NCBI RefSeq assembly: GCF_013377085.1
Contig: NZ_JACAAX010000002.1
Coordinates: forward strand, 186,001 to 250,000
DNA: 64,000 nucleotides
Direction of reading: 5' to 3'
Source: Rhodoplanes sp.
Lineage (GTDB): Bacteria > Pseudomonadota > Alphaproteobacteria > Rhizobiales > Xanthobacteraceae
The position numbers and the translations under genes were made by a program. The notes below the pieces were generated by a model. It made no database searches. It was not told where the DNA came from and worked only from the letters and a program-made list of their open reading frames with translations. This document shows positions 46,245 through 54,360 of the stretch, one piece after another; position 1 is the first letter of the stretch; every line of letters begins with the position of its first letter.

Positions 46245-46799
46245 TCAACGCGTCGCGCCCGCGCGCCATGCCTTGACGGCTTCGAGCGATTTTTGAATGT
46301 GGGCCGCCGCTCCGGAGTCCTTGACCGACGACAAGATCGTCCCATCCGGCGCAATCACATACGACACACGATCGGCCAAAGGCAGATTGACGACCCCCAA
46401 CCCGAAGGCCGCATCATAGTCCTTGATCACTTTCAGATCCGGATCAGCGCCCACGGGGAACTTGTCACGGCATTCGAGCGAGGAGAATTTTCGCTGTGTC
46501 TCGATGGTGTCGGCTGAAATCCCGATGACGCTGGCGCCGTTCGCGGCGAACTCGTCGATCGCTTCTGCAAAGAGATGCGCTTCCTCCGTACACACGCTGG
46601 TGAACGACTTGGGATAAAAATAGAGAACGACCGGTCCCTTCGCGAGGGCGTCGGCGAGCGGAAACTGAAAGGATCGACCGGCGAGAGCGGCTTCGATCGT
46701 GAACGTGGGCGCCCGTGCGCCGACCTGTAGTCGAGCCAGCGCCGGGGAGACCGCCAGCACCAGAGAAGCGGCGAGAACGAGCTTGGCTACGCGCAGCAT
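46245..46799 (-). CDS. Periplasmic peroxiredoxin (AhpC/TSA, Bcp/PrxQ-like)
   Basis: This 184-residue protein has a signal peptide (VAKLVLAASLVLAVSPALARL) and a peroxiredoxin fold: GARAPTFTIEAALAG, VLYFYPKSFTSVCTEEAHLFAE with the peroxidatic Cys, then VIGISADTIETQRKFSSLECRDKFPVGAD with a second Cys that could resolve the disulfide. It should reduce peroxides in the periplasm. The start at 46799 (AAAGGG upstream) puts the signal peptide at the N-terminus; 32 further upstream codons are rejected. Confidence 0.88.
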   Translation of the reverse strand: MLRVAKLVLAASLVLAVSPALARLQVGARAPTFTIEAALAGRSFQFPLADALAKGPVVLYFYPKSFTSVCTEEAHLFAEAIDEFAANGASVIGISADTIETQRKFSSLECRDKFPVGADPDLKVIKDYDAAFGLGVVNLPLADRVSYVIAPDGTILSSVKDSGAAAHIQKSLEAVKAWRAGATR

Positions 46800-47096
46800 G
46801 TGACCCTTTCGTCCATACCATGGTCCGTGATGCTCTCCGGGTCCACGCCGAGTGTCAACCGCCCGGCGCCGCCATGCATCCCGGGTCCACTCCACGTCCT
46901 CGGCCCTCGGTGGTCGACCAAATTCCGATGGTCCCGATCGCGGCGCACAAGCTCGCGAGAGCCGTCATTCGATATGAACAAGTCCATCAAGGACTGGACT
47001 CGCAATCTGACCCAGTCGAGCGCACCGCCGAGGGCCGCGGTGGCGTGGCCGTTCCGGGCGAGTTTTTCGATTTACGGCGACGGTCGATTTGCGCTG

Positions 47097-47402
47097 ACCG
47101 GCGAGATCGACGGCCCGTCGGTTGTCGCCGCCCGCGACGGCGGCGAGGCGTTCGTGCTGCTGCGGCCCGGCGCCGACCTCACCCGCGCCGTCGACATCGC
47201 CGAACGGCTGCGGCTTGCCGCGATGGCGCTGCGCATCCGCAACGAGGCCGCGCCGACCGGCTTCATCACCGTCAGCGTCGGCGTCACGGCCCATGTGCCG
47301 GCGAAGGGCACGAGGCCGCGCGGGCGGGTCGAGGCCGCCGACGGCGCCCTCTACGCCGCCAAGCGTCGCGGCCGCAACACCACCGTGGCCGAGGCCGGGT
47401 GA
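47097..47402 (+). pseudogene. Truncated duplicate of GGDEF domain C-terminus
   Basis: The stretch repeats, with scattered changes, the end of the diguanylate cyclase gene (about 45249-45576), from LTG-IDGPS to NTTV--AEAG. The metal-binding and substrate-binding first half of GGDEF is absent, and the signature reads GGEAF instead of GGEEF. The copy lacks about seven codons near the end relative to the parent. An open frame continues upstream to an ATG at 46974, but that part has no cyclase similarity. It is a dead fragment next to the CRISPR locus. Bases 46800-47096 show no other gene. Confidence 0.8.
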
Positions 47403-47478
47403 GGGCGACGCAGCCGGTGAATTCTCCTGCGCCTCGACGCGAACCGGGCTTTCATATCGGCAACAGACGCCAGCACGC

Positions 47479-47504
47479 AAAAAAGGCGGCGCCGGAGCGC
47501 CGCC
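47479..47504 (-). terminator. tracrRNA terminator
   Basis: On the minus strand GGCGGCGC-TCCG-GCGCCGCC is followed by TTTTTT (complement of 47479-47484). The 8-bp GC stem and T-run are canonical and orient transcription leftward. Confidence 0.92.
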
Positions 47505-47556
47505 CTTATCTGGTGCAGACTGGCTGCTTGTTAACCGCCAGACCACGATCTCTGAA
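47479..47556 (-). ncRNA. tracrRNA of the type II-C CRISPR system
   Basis: Transcribed opposite to cas9. A promoter (-35 TTGACG, complement of 47585-47590; 16-bp spacer; -10 TATTCT, complement of 47563-47568) predicts a start near 47556. The RNA begins with an anti-repeat (complement of about 47530-47556) containing AGAGATCGTGGTC, an exact match to the repeat core, and pairs with the crRNA start GTTGCCGC through a small bulge. A nexus-like hairpin GCAG-CCAGT... CTGC follows (47515-47527), then a strong terminator at 47485-47504 with a U-run. The total is about 78 nt. Flank similarity to the repeat extends to about 47565. Confidence 0.9.
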
Positions 47557-47562
47557 GCCATA

Positions 47563-47601
47563 AGAATAACTATTGATATTTACGCGTCAAGGCTTTTCTA
47601 T
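47563..47601. promoter_or_regulatory. Overlapping divergent promoters of tracrRNA and cas9
   Basis: Leftward: TTGACG-N16-TATTCT (47590 to 47563) drives tracrRNA. Rightward: TTGATA (47573-47578), a 17-bp spacer and TTCTAT (47596-47601) could drive cas9, about 28 bp before its ATG. The two promoters interleave, so use of one may hinder the other. Confidence 0.6.
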
Positions 47602-47629
47602 TTTGTCTGGTATCCGCGAGGGCGTTGCT

Positions 47630-50600
47630 ATGCCGTGGCGACTTGGGCTGGACCTCGGATCGGGGTCGCTAGGATGGTGTGCTCTTGCTCTCGATCAATC
47701 CGGAGCGCCCGTCCAAATCCTCGGCGCTGGATCGCGAATCTTCGGCGATGGCCGCGCGCCCAGCCGGGGAAATCTGCAAGGCACACCCCTCGCTGTAGAA
47801 CGCCGCGCCGCACGCGCCATGCGTCGCCGGCGGGATCGTTTCAAGCGGCGGCAGGCCGCATTGCTCAAGTACCTTAATCTTGACGGCTTGTTGCCAGAAG
47901 ACCCGACCGAGCGTAACGCCGTGGAGCGCCTCGATCCGTTCGCATTGAGGGCACGGGCCCTCGATGAAGCTCTGCCGCTCCATCAGATCGGCCGGGCCAT
48001 TTTTCATCTCAACCAGCGCCGCGGTTTCAAGTCGAACCGCAAGACGGATCGCGGTCGTGACGACGACGTCGGCAAGATCGCGATCGGAATCGATCGACTG
48101 CGAGAGAAGATCGAAGAAACCGGGGCACGAACATTCGGCGAACTTCTCCATCTCCGACGCGCCGGTGCGAGCGACCCCAACTCTATTCCATCGGTCCGCT
48201 CCCGATTGCGTCCGGAACCCGATGACGCCAGAACCGGCGATGGTTACGATTTCTATCCGGGTCGAGACCTAATCACCGAGGAATTCGAAGCGATTTGGAG
48301 CGCACAGGCACGCCATCATCCCGAACAACTTACGCCGGAGGTTCATGATCGGCTGTTCGAGATCGTGTTTCATCAACGACCGCTGAAAAGGCCAAAGGTC
48401 GGAAGCTGCACGCTCGTTTCGGGCGAATGCCGGTTGCCCCGTGCGCATCCGCTCTTTCAACATCGGCGGCTGCTCGAAGAGGTAAATGCACTGACCATCG
48501 TACATCCAGGCGAGGCCCCCGTCCGTTTGACGATGGAACAACGCAATGCTCTCCTTCTGAGACTGAAGGTCAGCAACAAGGTCAGCTTTGAAAGTCTACG
48601 AAAACTTCTAAAAATCGACCCAGACGCTCGCTTCAACAAGGAGACACTGAACCGCAAGGAGCTCAAGGGAAACGAGGTGGCCGCCGAACTGAGCGCAAAG
48701 GCTCGGTTCGGCAAGAGATGGTTTCACCTTTCCCACGAAGAGCAGTGGGCGATCATCTCCCGCCTCCTGGAGGAGGAGCAGGACTCTGTGCTCCACCAGT
48801 GGCTCGTGGATAGTTGGGAATTGACCGACGATCAGGCCAAGGCCGTGGCGAAAGCCAGGTTGCCGCAAGGATATGGCCGGTTCGGCCACACGGCGACGAT
48901 CAAGCTGATCGCGGCCCTCGAAGCCGACGTCGTTGTCTACAGCCAAGCTGTCGAAGCAGCGGGGCTCGGACACCACAGCGACCTGCGCACCGGCGCGTCG
49001 TTTCTCAAGCTGCCTTATTACGGCGTCACGCTCGAACGCCACCTCTTGCCCGGCACGGCGGAGCCGTCGGATCCGGAGGAAATGCGGATCGGCCGGCTCA
49101 CCAATCCGACGGTTCACATCGCCCTCAATCAGCTCCGCCGGGTCGTCAACCGTCTGATCCGGCGCTACGGCATGCCGGCGGAAATTGCCGTCGAGATCGC
49201 ACGCGATCTCAAATCCACCGATGACGACAGAAAGCGGTTTGAACGAGAGAATCGCGCCAATCGGCTCGCGGCAGAGAGCCGGTCACGGAAGCTCCGCGAG
49301 ATCGGCCAGCGCGACACCGGTGCCAACCGGCAGCTCCTCAAGTTGTGGGAGGAGTTGAACGCGGAAAACAGTCTCGACCGCCGATGCATCTATTCGGGTC
49401 GCCAGATATCGGTCGACATGCTGTTCAACGGGACGACCGAGGTCGATCACATTCTGCCGTTCGAAGAGACATGGGACGACAGCAACGCGAACAAGACCCT
49501 CTGCCTCCGGGAGGCGAATCGCGCGAAGGGAAAGCGGTCGCCCCACGACGCCTTCGGTCATACCGCGGATTGGGATGCGATATCGGCCCGCGCTGCGCGC
49601 CTTCCGGATGGAAAGCGATGGAGATTCCAACCGGACGCGATGCGGAGATTCGATCTCGAGGGCGGATTCCTGGCCCGCCATCTGGTCGACACGCAGTATC
49701 TCTCACGCCTCGCACATCTCTACTTGTCGGCTCTCTATTCCGAGCGCGGCGAGGGTTCCGGACACGTGTGGGTCTCGCCCGGGCGGCTCACCGAGCTGGT
49801 TCGCCGCAAGCTGGGCCTCAACGACCTCTTGCCCGATCACAACGTCAAGACTGCAGCGGAGCACTCGAAGAACCGCCTCGACCATCGTCATCACGCGATC
49901 GATGCGGCCGTCGTCGCGATCGTGGACCGCCGAATGCTTCAGGCGATTTCCCGTGCCTCCGGACAGGAGGGTGCCGAGGGTTCCGCGCGGATCCGGATAC
50001 CGAACCCATGGGACGGCTTCCGAGACGAACTGCGGCGCACGGTCAACGATATCGTCGTCTCCCATCGCGCCGATCATGGGCTGAAGCCGAAAGCCGCTCT
50101 GAAGCAAATGCCGCCACCCCACAGCACGGCCGGGCGACTGCACAACGACACGGCCTACGGCATCACCGAAGCGATCGACGAGAATGGCAACACCGTCGTG
50201 GTTCACCGGATCCCGCTGATCGCGCTCAAGCCCGCGGATGTCGAGACCGGCGGAAAACGCCGCGTCGCAGACGATACGTTGCGCACCGCGCTGGCCGACT
50301 TCACGCGCGGCAAGGATTTCGATCGGACCTTGAAGGACTTTCCGAAACTCGGTCCGTTGCATTTTCGCGGAATCCGCAGGGTACGGGTGCTGGAGCCGCT
50401 GACGGTGATTCCGATACGGGACGAGAAGGGCCGTGTGTACAAAGGCTACAAGGGCGACTCGAACTATCGCTACGACGTGTGGGAATTGAAGGACGGGAAA
50501 TGGGAGCACGAGGTCGTCTCGATGTTCGATATTCACCAACCCGGATGGTCGTCGCGCATCCGTGACGCCAATCCCACGGCGCGGAAGGTGCTGAGCCTTC

Positions 50601-50899
50601 ATCAGAGCGATCTCGTCGCCATCGAGCCCGAGGGCGGGGAGCGCAAGCTGATGCGCGTCGTGAAATTCGGGCAGAACGGTCAGATCACGCTGGCGGAACC
50701 ACACGAGAGCGGAGATTTGAAGCGACGCGACGCCGTTCCGGTGGAGGAAGACCCGTTCAAGTACATCGCTCCGACGGCGGGAGGCCTGAAGAAGTTGAGG
50801 ACACGCCAGGTTCGCATCGACGAGGTCGGCCGGGTTTTCGATCCCGGATTCCCGGCCCGCAAGCGCCGTGGCACGTTCAGCCCTGCTCCCGAGCGGTGA
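47630..50899 (+). CDS. cas9: Cas9, CRISPR type II-C RNA-guided DNA endonuclease
   Basis: This 1089-residue effector is in the compact type II-C size class. RuvC-I is at the N-terminus (LGLDLGSGSLGW, catalytic D8), followed by an Arg-rich bridge helix (RRAARAMRRRRDRFKRRQAA, about 51-75) and a REC lobe. RuvC-II is AEIAVEIARDLK with E522. The HNH domain is TEVDHILPFEETWDDSNANKTL with D606-H607 and the Asn of SNANK. RuvC-III is NRLDHRHHAIDAAVVA with H755 and D758. A C-terminal PAM-interacting region follows. All catalytic residues are present. The start at 47630 has GAGGG seven bases upstream. cas1 follows after 12 bp. GC content is lower than in flanking genes, which suggests acquisition. Confidence 0.97.
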   Translation: MPWRLGLDLGSGSLGWCALALDQSGAPVQILGAGSRIFGDGRAPSRGNLQGTPLAVERRAARAMRRRRDRFKRRQAALLKYLNLDGLLPEDPTERNAVERLDPFALRARALDEALPLHQIGRAIFHLNQRRGFKSNRKTDRGRDDDVGKIAIGIDRLREKIEETGARTFGELLHLRRAGASDPNSIPSVRSRLRPEPDDARTGDGYDFYPGRDLITEEFEAIWSAQARHHPEQLTPEVHDRLFEIVFHQRPLKRPKVGSCTLVSGECRLPRAHPLFQHRRLLEEVNALTIVHPGEAPVRLTMEQRNALLLRLKVSNKVSFESLRKLLKIDPDARFNKETLNRKELKGNEVAAELSAKARFGKRWFHLSHEEQWAIISRLLEEEQDSVLHQWLVDSWELTDDQAKAVAKARLPQGYGRFGHTATIKLIAALEADVVVYSQAVEAAGLGHHSDLRTGASFLKLPYYGVTLERHLLPGTAEPSDPEEMRIGRLTNPTVHIALNQLRRVVNRLIRRYGMPAEIAVEIARDLKSTDDDRKRFERENRANRLAAESRSRKLREIGQRDTGANRQLLKLWEELNAENSLDRRCIYSGRQISVDMLFNGTTEVDHILPFEETWDDSNANKTLCLREANRAKGKRSPHDAFGHTADWDAISARAARLPDGKRWRFQPDAMRRFDLEGGFLARHLVDTQYLSRLAHLYLSALYSERGEGSGHVWVSPGRLTELVRRKLGLNDLLPDHNVKTAAEHSKNRLDHRHHAIDAAVVAIVDRRMLQAISRASGQEGAEGSARIRIPNPWDGFRDELRRTVNDIVVSHRADHGLKPKAALKQMPPPHSTAGRLHNDTAYGITEAIDENGNTVVVHRIPLIALKPADVETGGKRRVADDTLRTALADFTRGKDFDRTLKDFPKLGPLHFRGIRRVRVLEPLTVIPIRDEKGRVYKGYKGDSNYRYDVWELKDGKWEHEVVSMFDIHQPGWSSRIRDANPTARKVLSLHQSDLVAIEPEGGERKLMRVVKFGQNGQITLAEPHESGDLKRRDAVPVEEDPFKYIAPTAGGLKKLRTRQVRIDEVGRVFDPGFPARKRRGTFSPAPER

Positions 50900-50911
50900 C
50901 TCGGCGCGACA

Positions 50912-51835
50912 ATGGACCGTATCGTCGATATCGCGACTGACGGACGCCATCTTTCCGCGTATCGGGGTTTCCTGATCGTTGCGGAGGATGGACAGGAGGT
51001 CGGTCGGGTGCCGCTCGACGACGTCGCCGGGGTGATCGTCCATGCGCACGGCGTGACCTGGACGACCAATCTCGCGGTGGCGCTCGCGCAGCGCGGGGCT
51101 CCTCTCCTTTTGTGTGGCTCCAATCATGCGCCAGTTGCCGTTTGCCTCCCCATCGACGGTCATCACGAGGTGAACGGCCGTATCAGAGCCCAATGGGAAG
51201 CGGGCAAGCCGCTGTCTAAGCAGCTCTGGAAGCGTGTCGTCGTGGCGAAGATCCGATGGCAGGCCGCCGTGCTGGAGGCGCAGGGACACTCGGCGGCAGC
51301 GTTCGAGACTCTGGCCCGCAAAGTCGGATCGGGAGATCCGGCGAATGTCGAGGCTCAAGCAGCCCGACGATATTGGCCGCTGCTGATGGGAAGCGGATTC
51401 CGTCGGGACAGGGCTGCGGGCGGCGCGAACGCGATGCTGAATTACGGCTATACGGTTCTGCGCTCGTTGTGTGCTCGGGCCGTTGTCGCGGCAGGCCTTC
51501 ACCCGGCGATCGGCATTCACCACGCGAATCGAGGCAACGCCCTCGCGCTCGCGGACGATCTGATGGAGCCGTTTCGTCCCCTCACGGACGCCTTGGTGGT
51601 CCGGCTTCTGGCGAGAGGAGTCGATTCCCTGACGCCCGCGAGCAAGCGTGCTTTCGCAGGACTCGTCGCGCTCGACCTTCCAGGCGATACCGGAACGACC
51701 ACTGTCTCGGGGATCGCGACACGCTCGGCGCAAACTCTGGCCGCTTGCTTCCAGACCGGGCGCGCGGCCGATCTGATCCTTCCTGTGCCTCCGTCCGCGC
51801 TGGAAATCGCCGGGTTGGACGGCTTGTTGCAATGA
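50912..51835 (+). CDS. cas1: Cas1, spacer integrase
   Basis: This 307-residue type II Cas1 has the expected metal ligands: E147 in ANVEAQAARRYW, H203/H204 in GIHHANRGN and E219 in ADDLMEPFRPLTDALV. With Cas2 it inserts new spacers at the leader end of the array. It lies 12 bp after cas9 and overlaps cas2 by four bases (ATGA). No ribosome site is obvious, so coupling to cas9 is likely. Confidence 0.96.
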   Translation: MDRIVDIATDGRHLSAYRGFLIVAEDGQEVGRVPLDDVAGVIVHAHGVTWTTNLAVALAQRGAPLLLCGSNHAPVAVCLPIDGHHEVNGRIRAQWEAGKPLSKQLWKRVVVAKIRWQAAVLEAQGHSAAAFETLARKVGSGDPANVEAQAARRYWPLLMGSGFRRDRAAGGANAMLNYGYTVLRSLCARAVVAAGLHPAIGIHHANRGNALALADDLMEPFRPLTDALVVRLLARGVDSLTPASKRAFAGLVALDLPGDTGTTTVSGIATRSAQTLAACFQTGRAADLILPVPPSALEIAGLDGLLQ

Positions 51836-52170
51836 CGGCCACTCAGCTCAGCGGATACCGGCTCATGTGGATATTCGTCATGTTCGATCTCCCCATCGGA
51901 TCTCGGGAGCAGTCGCGCGCTGCGACCAAGTTCAGGGAATTTCTTCTCGACCAAGGGTTCGAGAAAAGCCAATTCTCCGTATACGCCCGCTTCTGCAACG
52001 GGAAAGAACAGTTCGAGACCTATATGCGCCGTATCGAAGCCAATCTTCCGAATCGCGGGGACGTTCACGTTTTGAGCTTTACGGACCGCCAGTATGAAAA
52101 TATTGTCCGATTCTCTGGACAGCGTCGCAAACACCAACAAAAAAACCCTGATCAACTCGCTTTGTTCTGA
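51832..52170 (+). CDS. cas2: Cas2, adaptation complex subunit
   Basis: This 112-residue protein has the ferredoxin-like Cas2 fold: MWIFVMFDLPIGSREQSRAATKFREFLLDQGFEKSQFSVYARFC. The terminal VHVLSFTDRQYENIVRFSGQ matches type II Cas2. The ATG overlaps the cas1 stop; an internal ATG at residue 12 is a less likely start. It is the last cas gene; no csn2 or cas4 is present, which defines subtype II-C. Confidence 0.95.
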   Translation: MTATQLSGYRLMWIFVMFDLPIGSREQSRAATKFREFLLDQGFEKSQFSVYARFCNGKEQFETYMRRIEANLPNRGDVHVLSFTDRQYENIVRFSGQRRKHQQKNPDQLALF

Positions 52171-52241
52171 TCGACGACTGATTTTTTGGATGGAGACATG
52201 ACCGATTATCCCGCTCTTTTCAACGAGATAACCGATCATGG
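52171..52241. other. AT-richer spacer between cas2 and the array
   Basis: This 71-bp stretch contains GATTTTTTGGATGG and CTCTTTTCAACGAG. It could be the trailer if crRNA is read leftward, and the T/A runs might end a transcript from either side. No degenerate repeat is seen. Confidence 0.4.
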
Positions 52242-54190
52242 AGGATAGCCGCTCAGAGATCGTGGTCCAGCGGCAACGATGCCGGCTGGGCAGGCGGCGC
52301 GCGGCCAGGATAGCCGCTCAGAGATCGTGGTCCAGCGGCAACAAGGCGAAGCGCGCCAAGCCCGTGAAGCTCAGGATAGCCGCTCAGAGATCGTGGTCCA
52401 GCGGCAACGATGGGCGGCTCGGCGTGGCGTCGCAGGGCAGGATAGCCGCTCAGAGATCGTGGTCCAGCGGCAACACCGAGCCCGAGCGGATCGCCTTCAC
52501 CAGCAGGATAGCCGCTCAGAGATCGTGGTCCAGCGGCAACTCTGTGTTGATTTGGATGATGCGCAGCGTCAGGATAGCCGCTCAGAGATCGTGGTCCAGC
52601 GGCAACGAGCGCGAGGACATCGACGACGATCACTTCAGGATAGCCGCTCAGAGATCGTGGTCCAGCGGCAACTTGCGGGCGAAGCCGGTGTCGGGATCGT
52701 CGAGGATAGCCGCTCAGAGATCGTGGTCCAGCGGCAACAAGACGAACAAGCCGTAAATGCTTTTTCAGAGGATAGCCGCTCAGAGATCGTGGTCCAGCGG
52801 CAACGCGCTTCCGCCCCGCCTGATGCCAGTCGCTAGGATAGCCGCTCAGAGATCGTGGTCCAGCGGCAACATATTGGTCGAGGCGGTGCAGTGGACCGGC
52901 AGGATAGCCGCTCAGAGATCGTGGTCCAGCGGCAACCGCTGGCCCCACATCGGCACCTCGCCGATAAGGATAGCCGCTCAGAGATCGTGGTCCAGCGGCA
53001 ACGTCCCGTGTCGTGATGAGTCGGGAGATGTTAGGATAGCCGCTCAGAGATCGTGGTCCAGCGGCAACTGGCGTCGAGCACCCGAGTCATCGCCGGCGAG
53101 GATAGCCGCTCAGAGATCGTGGTCCAGCGGCAACTAACCGATGCGGGACGCCATCTCGACGAAGAGGATAGCCGCTCAGAGATCGTGGTCCAGCGGCAAC
53201 GGCACCTCGATCGTCGTCTTCGCGGCCGGTAGGATAGCCGCTCAGAGATCGTGGTCCAGCGGCAACGGCTTGTGCAGGATGGTGTCGGCCGTGGCGAGGA
53301 TAGCCGCTCAGAGATCGTGGTCCAGCGGCAACGCAGCGAGCGGCGCACCGTCCTTGCCGGGCAGGATAGCCGCTCAGAGATCGTGGTCCAGCGGCAACAA
53401 GGGGCACCCGGACGTGACGCGGGTCGAGAGGATAGCCGCTCAGAGATCGTGGTCCAGCGGCAACGGGGCCTGGTCCGGAGAGAAGTTTCGACTGAGGATA
53501 GCCGCTCAGAGATCGTGGTCCAGCGGCAACGGAACAGATCACCGCGGAAGGCACGAGAAAAGGATAGCCGCTCAGAGATCGTGGTCCAGCGGCAACGGCT
53601 TTGCCCGTCAGGGTGTTGAAGACTTCAGGATAGCCGCTCAGAGATCGTGGTCCAGCGGCAACTGCGATTGAGCACTGGACGTGCGCCGGGAGAGGATAGC
53701 CGCTCAGAGATCGTGGTCCAGCGGCAACATCACCGACACCCCCCTGTCAGAACGCCTGAGGATAGCCGCTCAGAGATCGTGGTCCAGCGGCAACCTGGTC
53801 ACCGAGCACCAAGGGGCCGCGCGCAGGATAGCCGCTCAGAGATCGTGGTCCAGCGGCAACGAGATCGTGAACGACGCCGCGGCGTACGAGAGGATAGCCG
53901 CTCAGAGATCGTGGTCCAGCGGCAACTCGATGCTGGAACGGTATGTCGGGCCGCAGAGGATAGCCGCTCAGAGATCGTGGTCCAGCGGCAACTGATGCCG
54001 GCGCCGCTCGATCTGCCGGCCCAGGATAGCCGCTCAGAGATCGTGGTCCAGCGGCAACTGGGAGACGGCGCTCGCCGTCCACCGCGAGAGGATAGCCGCT
54101 CAGAGATCGTGGTCCAGCGGCAACTCATGGAGGGGCTCTATCTCAGCAATGGCGAGGATAGCCGCTCAGAGATCGTGGTCCAGCGGCAAC
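52242..54190 (-). CRISPR. Type II-C CRISPR array, 30 repeats and 29 spacers
   Basis: A 36-bp repeat (plus-strand start AGGATAGCC, core CAGAGATCGTGGTCC, end AGCGGCAAC) recurs at 52242, 52307 and then every 66 bp to 54155. The first spacer is 29 bp and the other 28 are 30 bp. All repeats appear identical, with no degenerate end copy. The tracrRNA anti-repeat shows that the crRNA strand is minus, so the repeat RNA starts GUUGCCGC, as is typical for type II. In that direction each repeat ends TATCCT, with TGGACC 16 bp before it, so each may carry its own promoter. Spacers are unique by eye; targets were not searched. Confidence 0.98.
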
Positions 54191-54360
54191 TGGGGCGCGG
54201 GCACCGACCCCAACGCATAGTTGCACCGAGAATCCGGGGGCCTCCCCCCAAAAGCGAATGGCCGAACCCCCGGCCCCCGCCCCCGTGCGGAATCGTTGAC
54301 CCGGGCGCCGCAATGATGTCCAACGGGCGCCGACAATTCGCTGCGAGCGAGCCGAATCTC
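54191..54360. other. Array-leuS intergenic region: putative leader and leuS promoter
   Basis: These 170 bp separate the last repeat from leuS. If the array is read from the minus strand, the leader lies here. The segment is GC-rich, has GGGGGCCTCCCCC (about 54236-54248), and shows CAACTATGCG on the minus strand as a weak -10. It must also hold the leuS start signals. An ATG pair at 54313 lacks a ribosome site. Confidence 0.45.

Noticed and set aside
46800-47402. A functional second diguanylate cyclase
   Set aside because: Only the C-terminal third of the domain is present and the signature is GGEAF; the metal-binding segment is missing.
50912-52170. Additional cas genes (csn2 or cas4)
   Set aside because: cas1 and cas2 are directly followed by the array; no other open frame with cas features is present, so the subtype is II-C.
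52238-54190. Open frames running through the CRISPR array on both strands
   Set aside because: They consist of a translated repeat every 22 residues (for example [11 protein letters not shown]) because the 66-bp period is a multiple of three; they have no start signals and no protein domain.
53647-54360. N-terminal extension of leuS into the array
   Set aside because: The frame is open by chance; LeuS homology begins at [10 protein letters not shown] at 54361.
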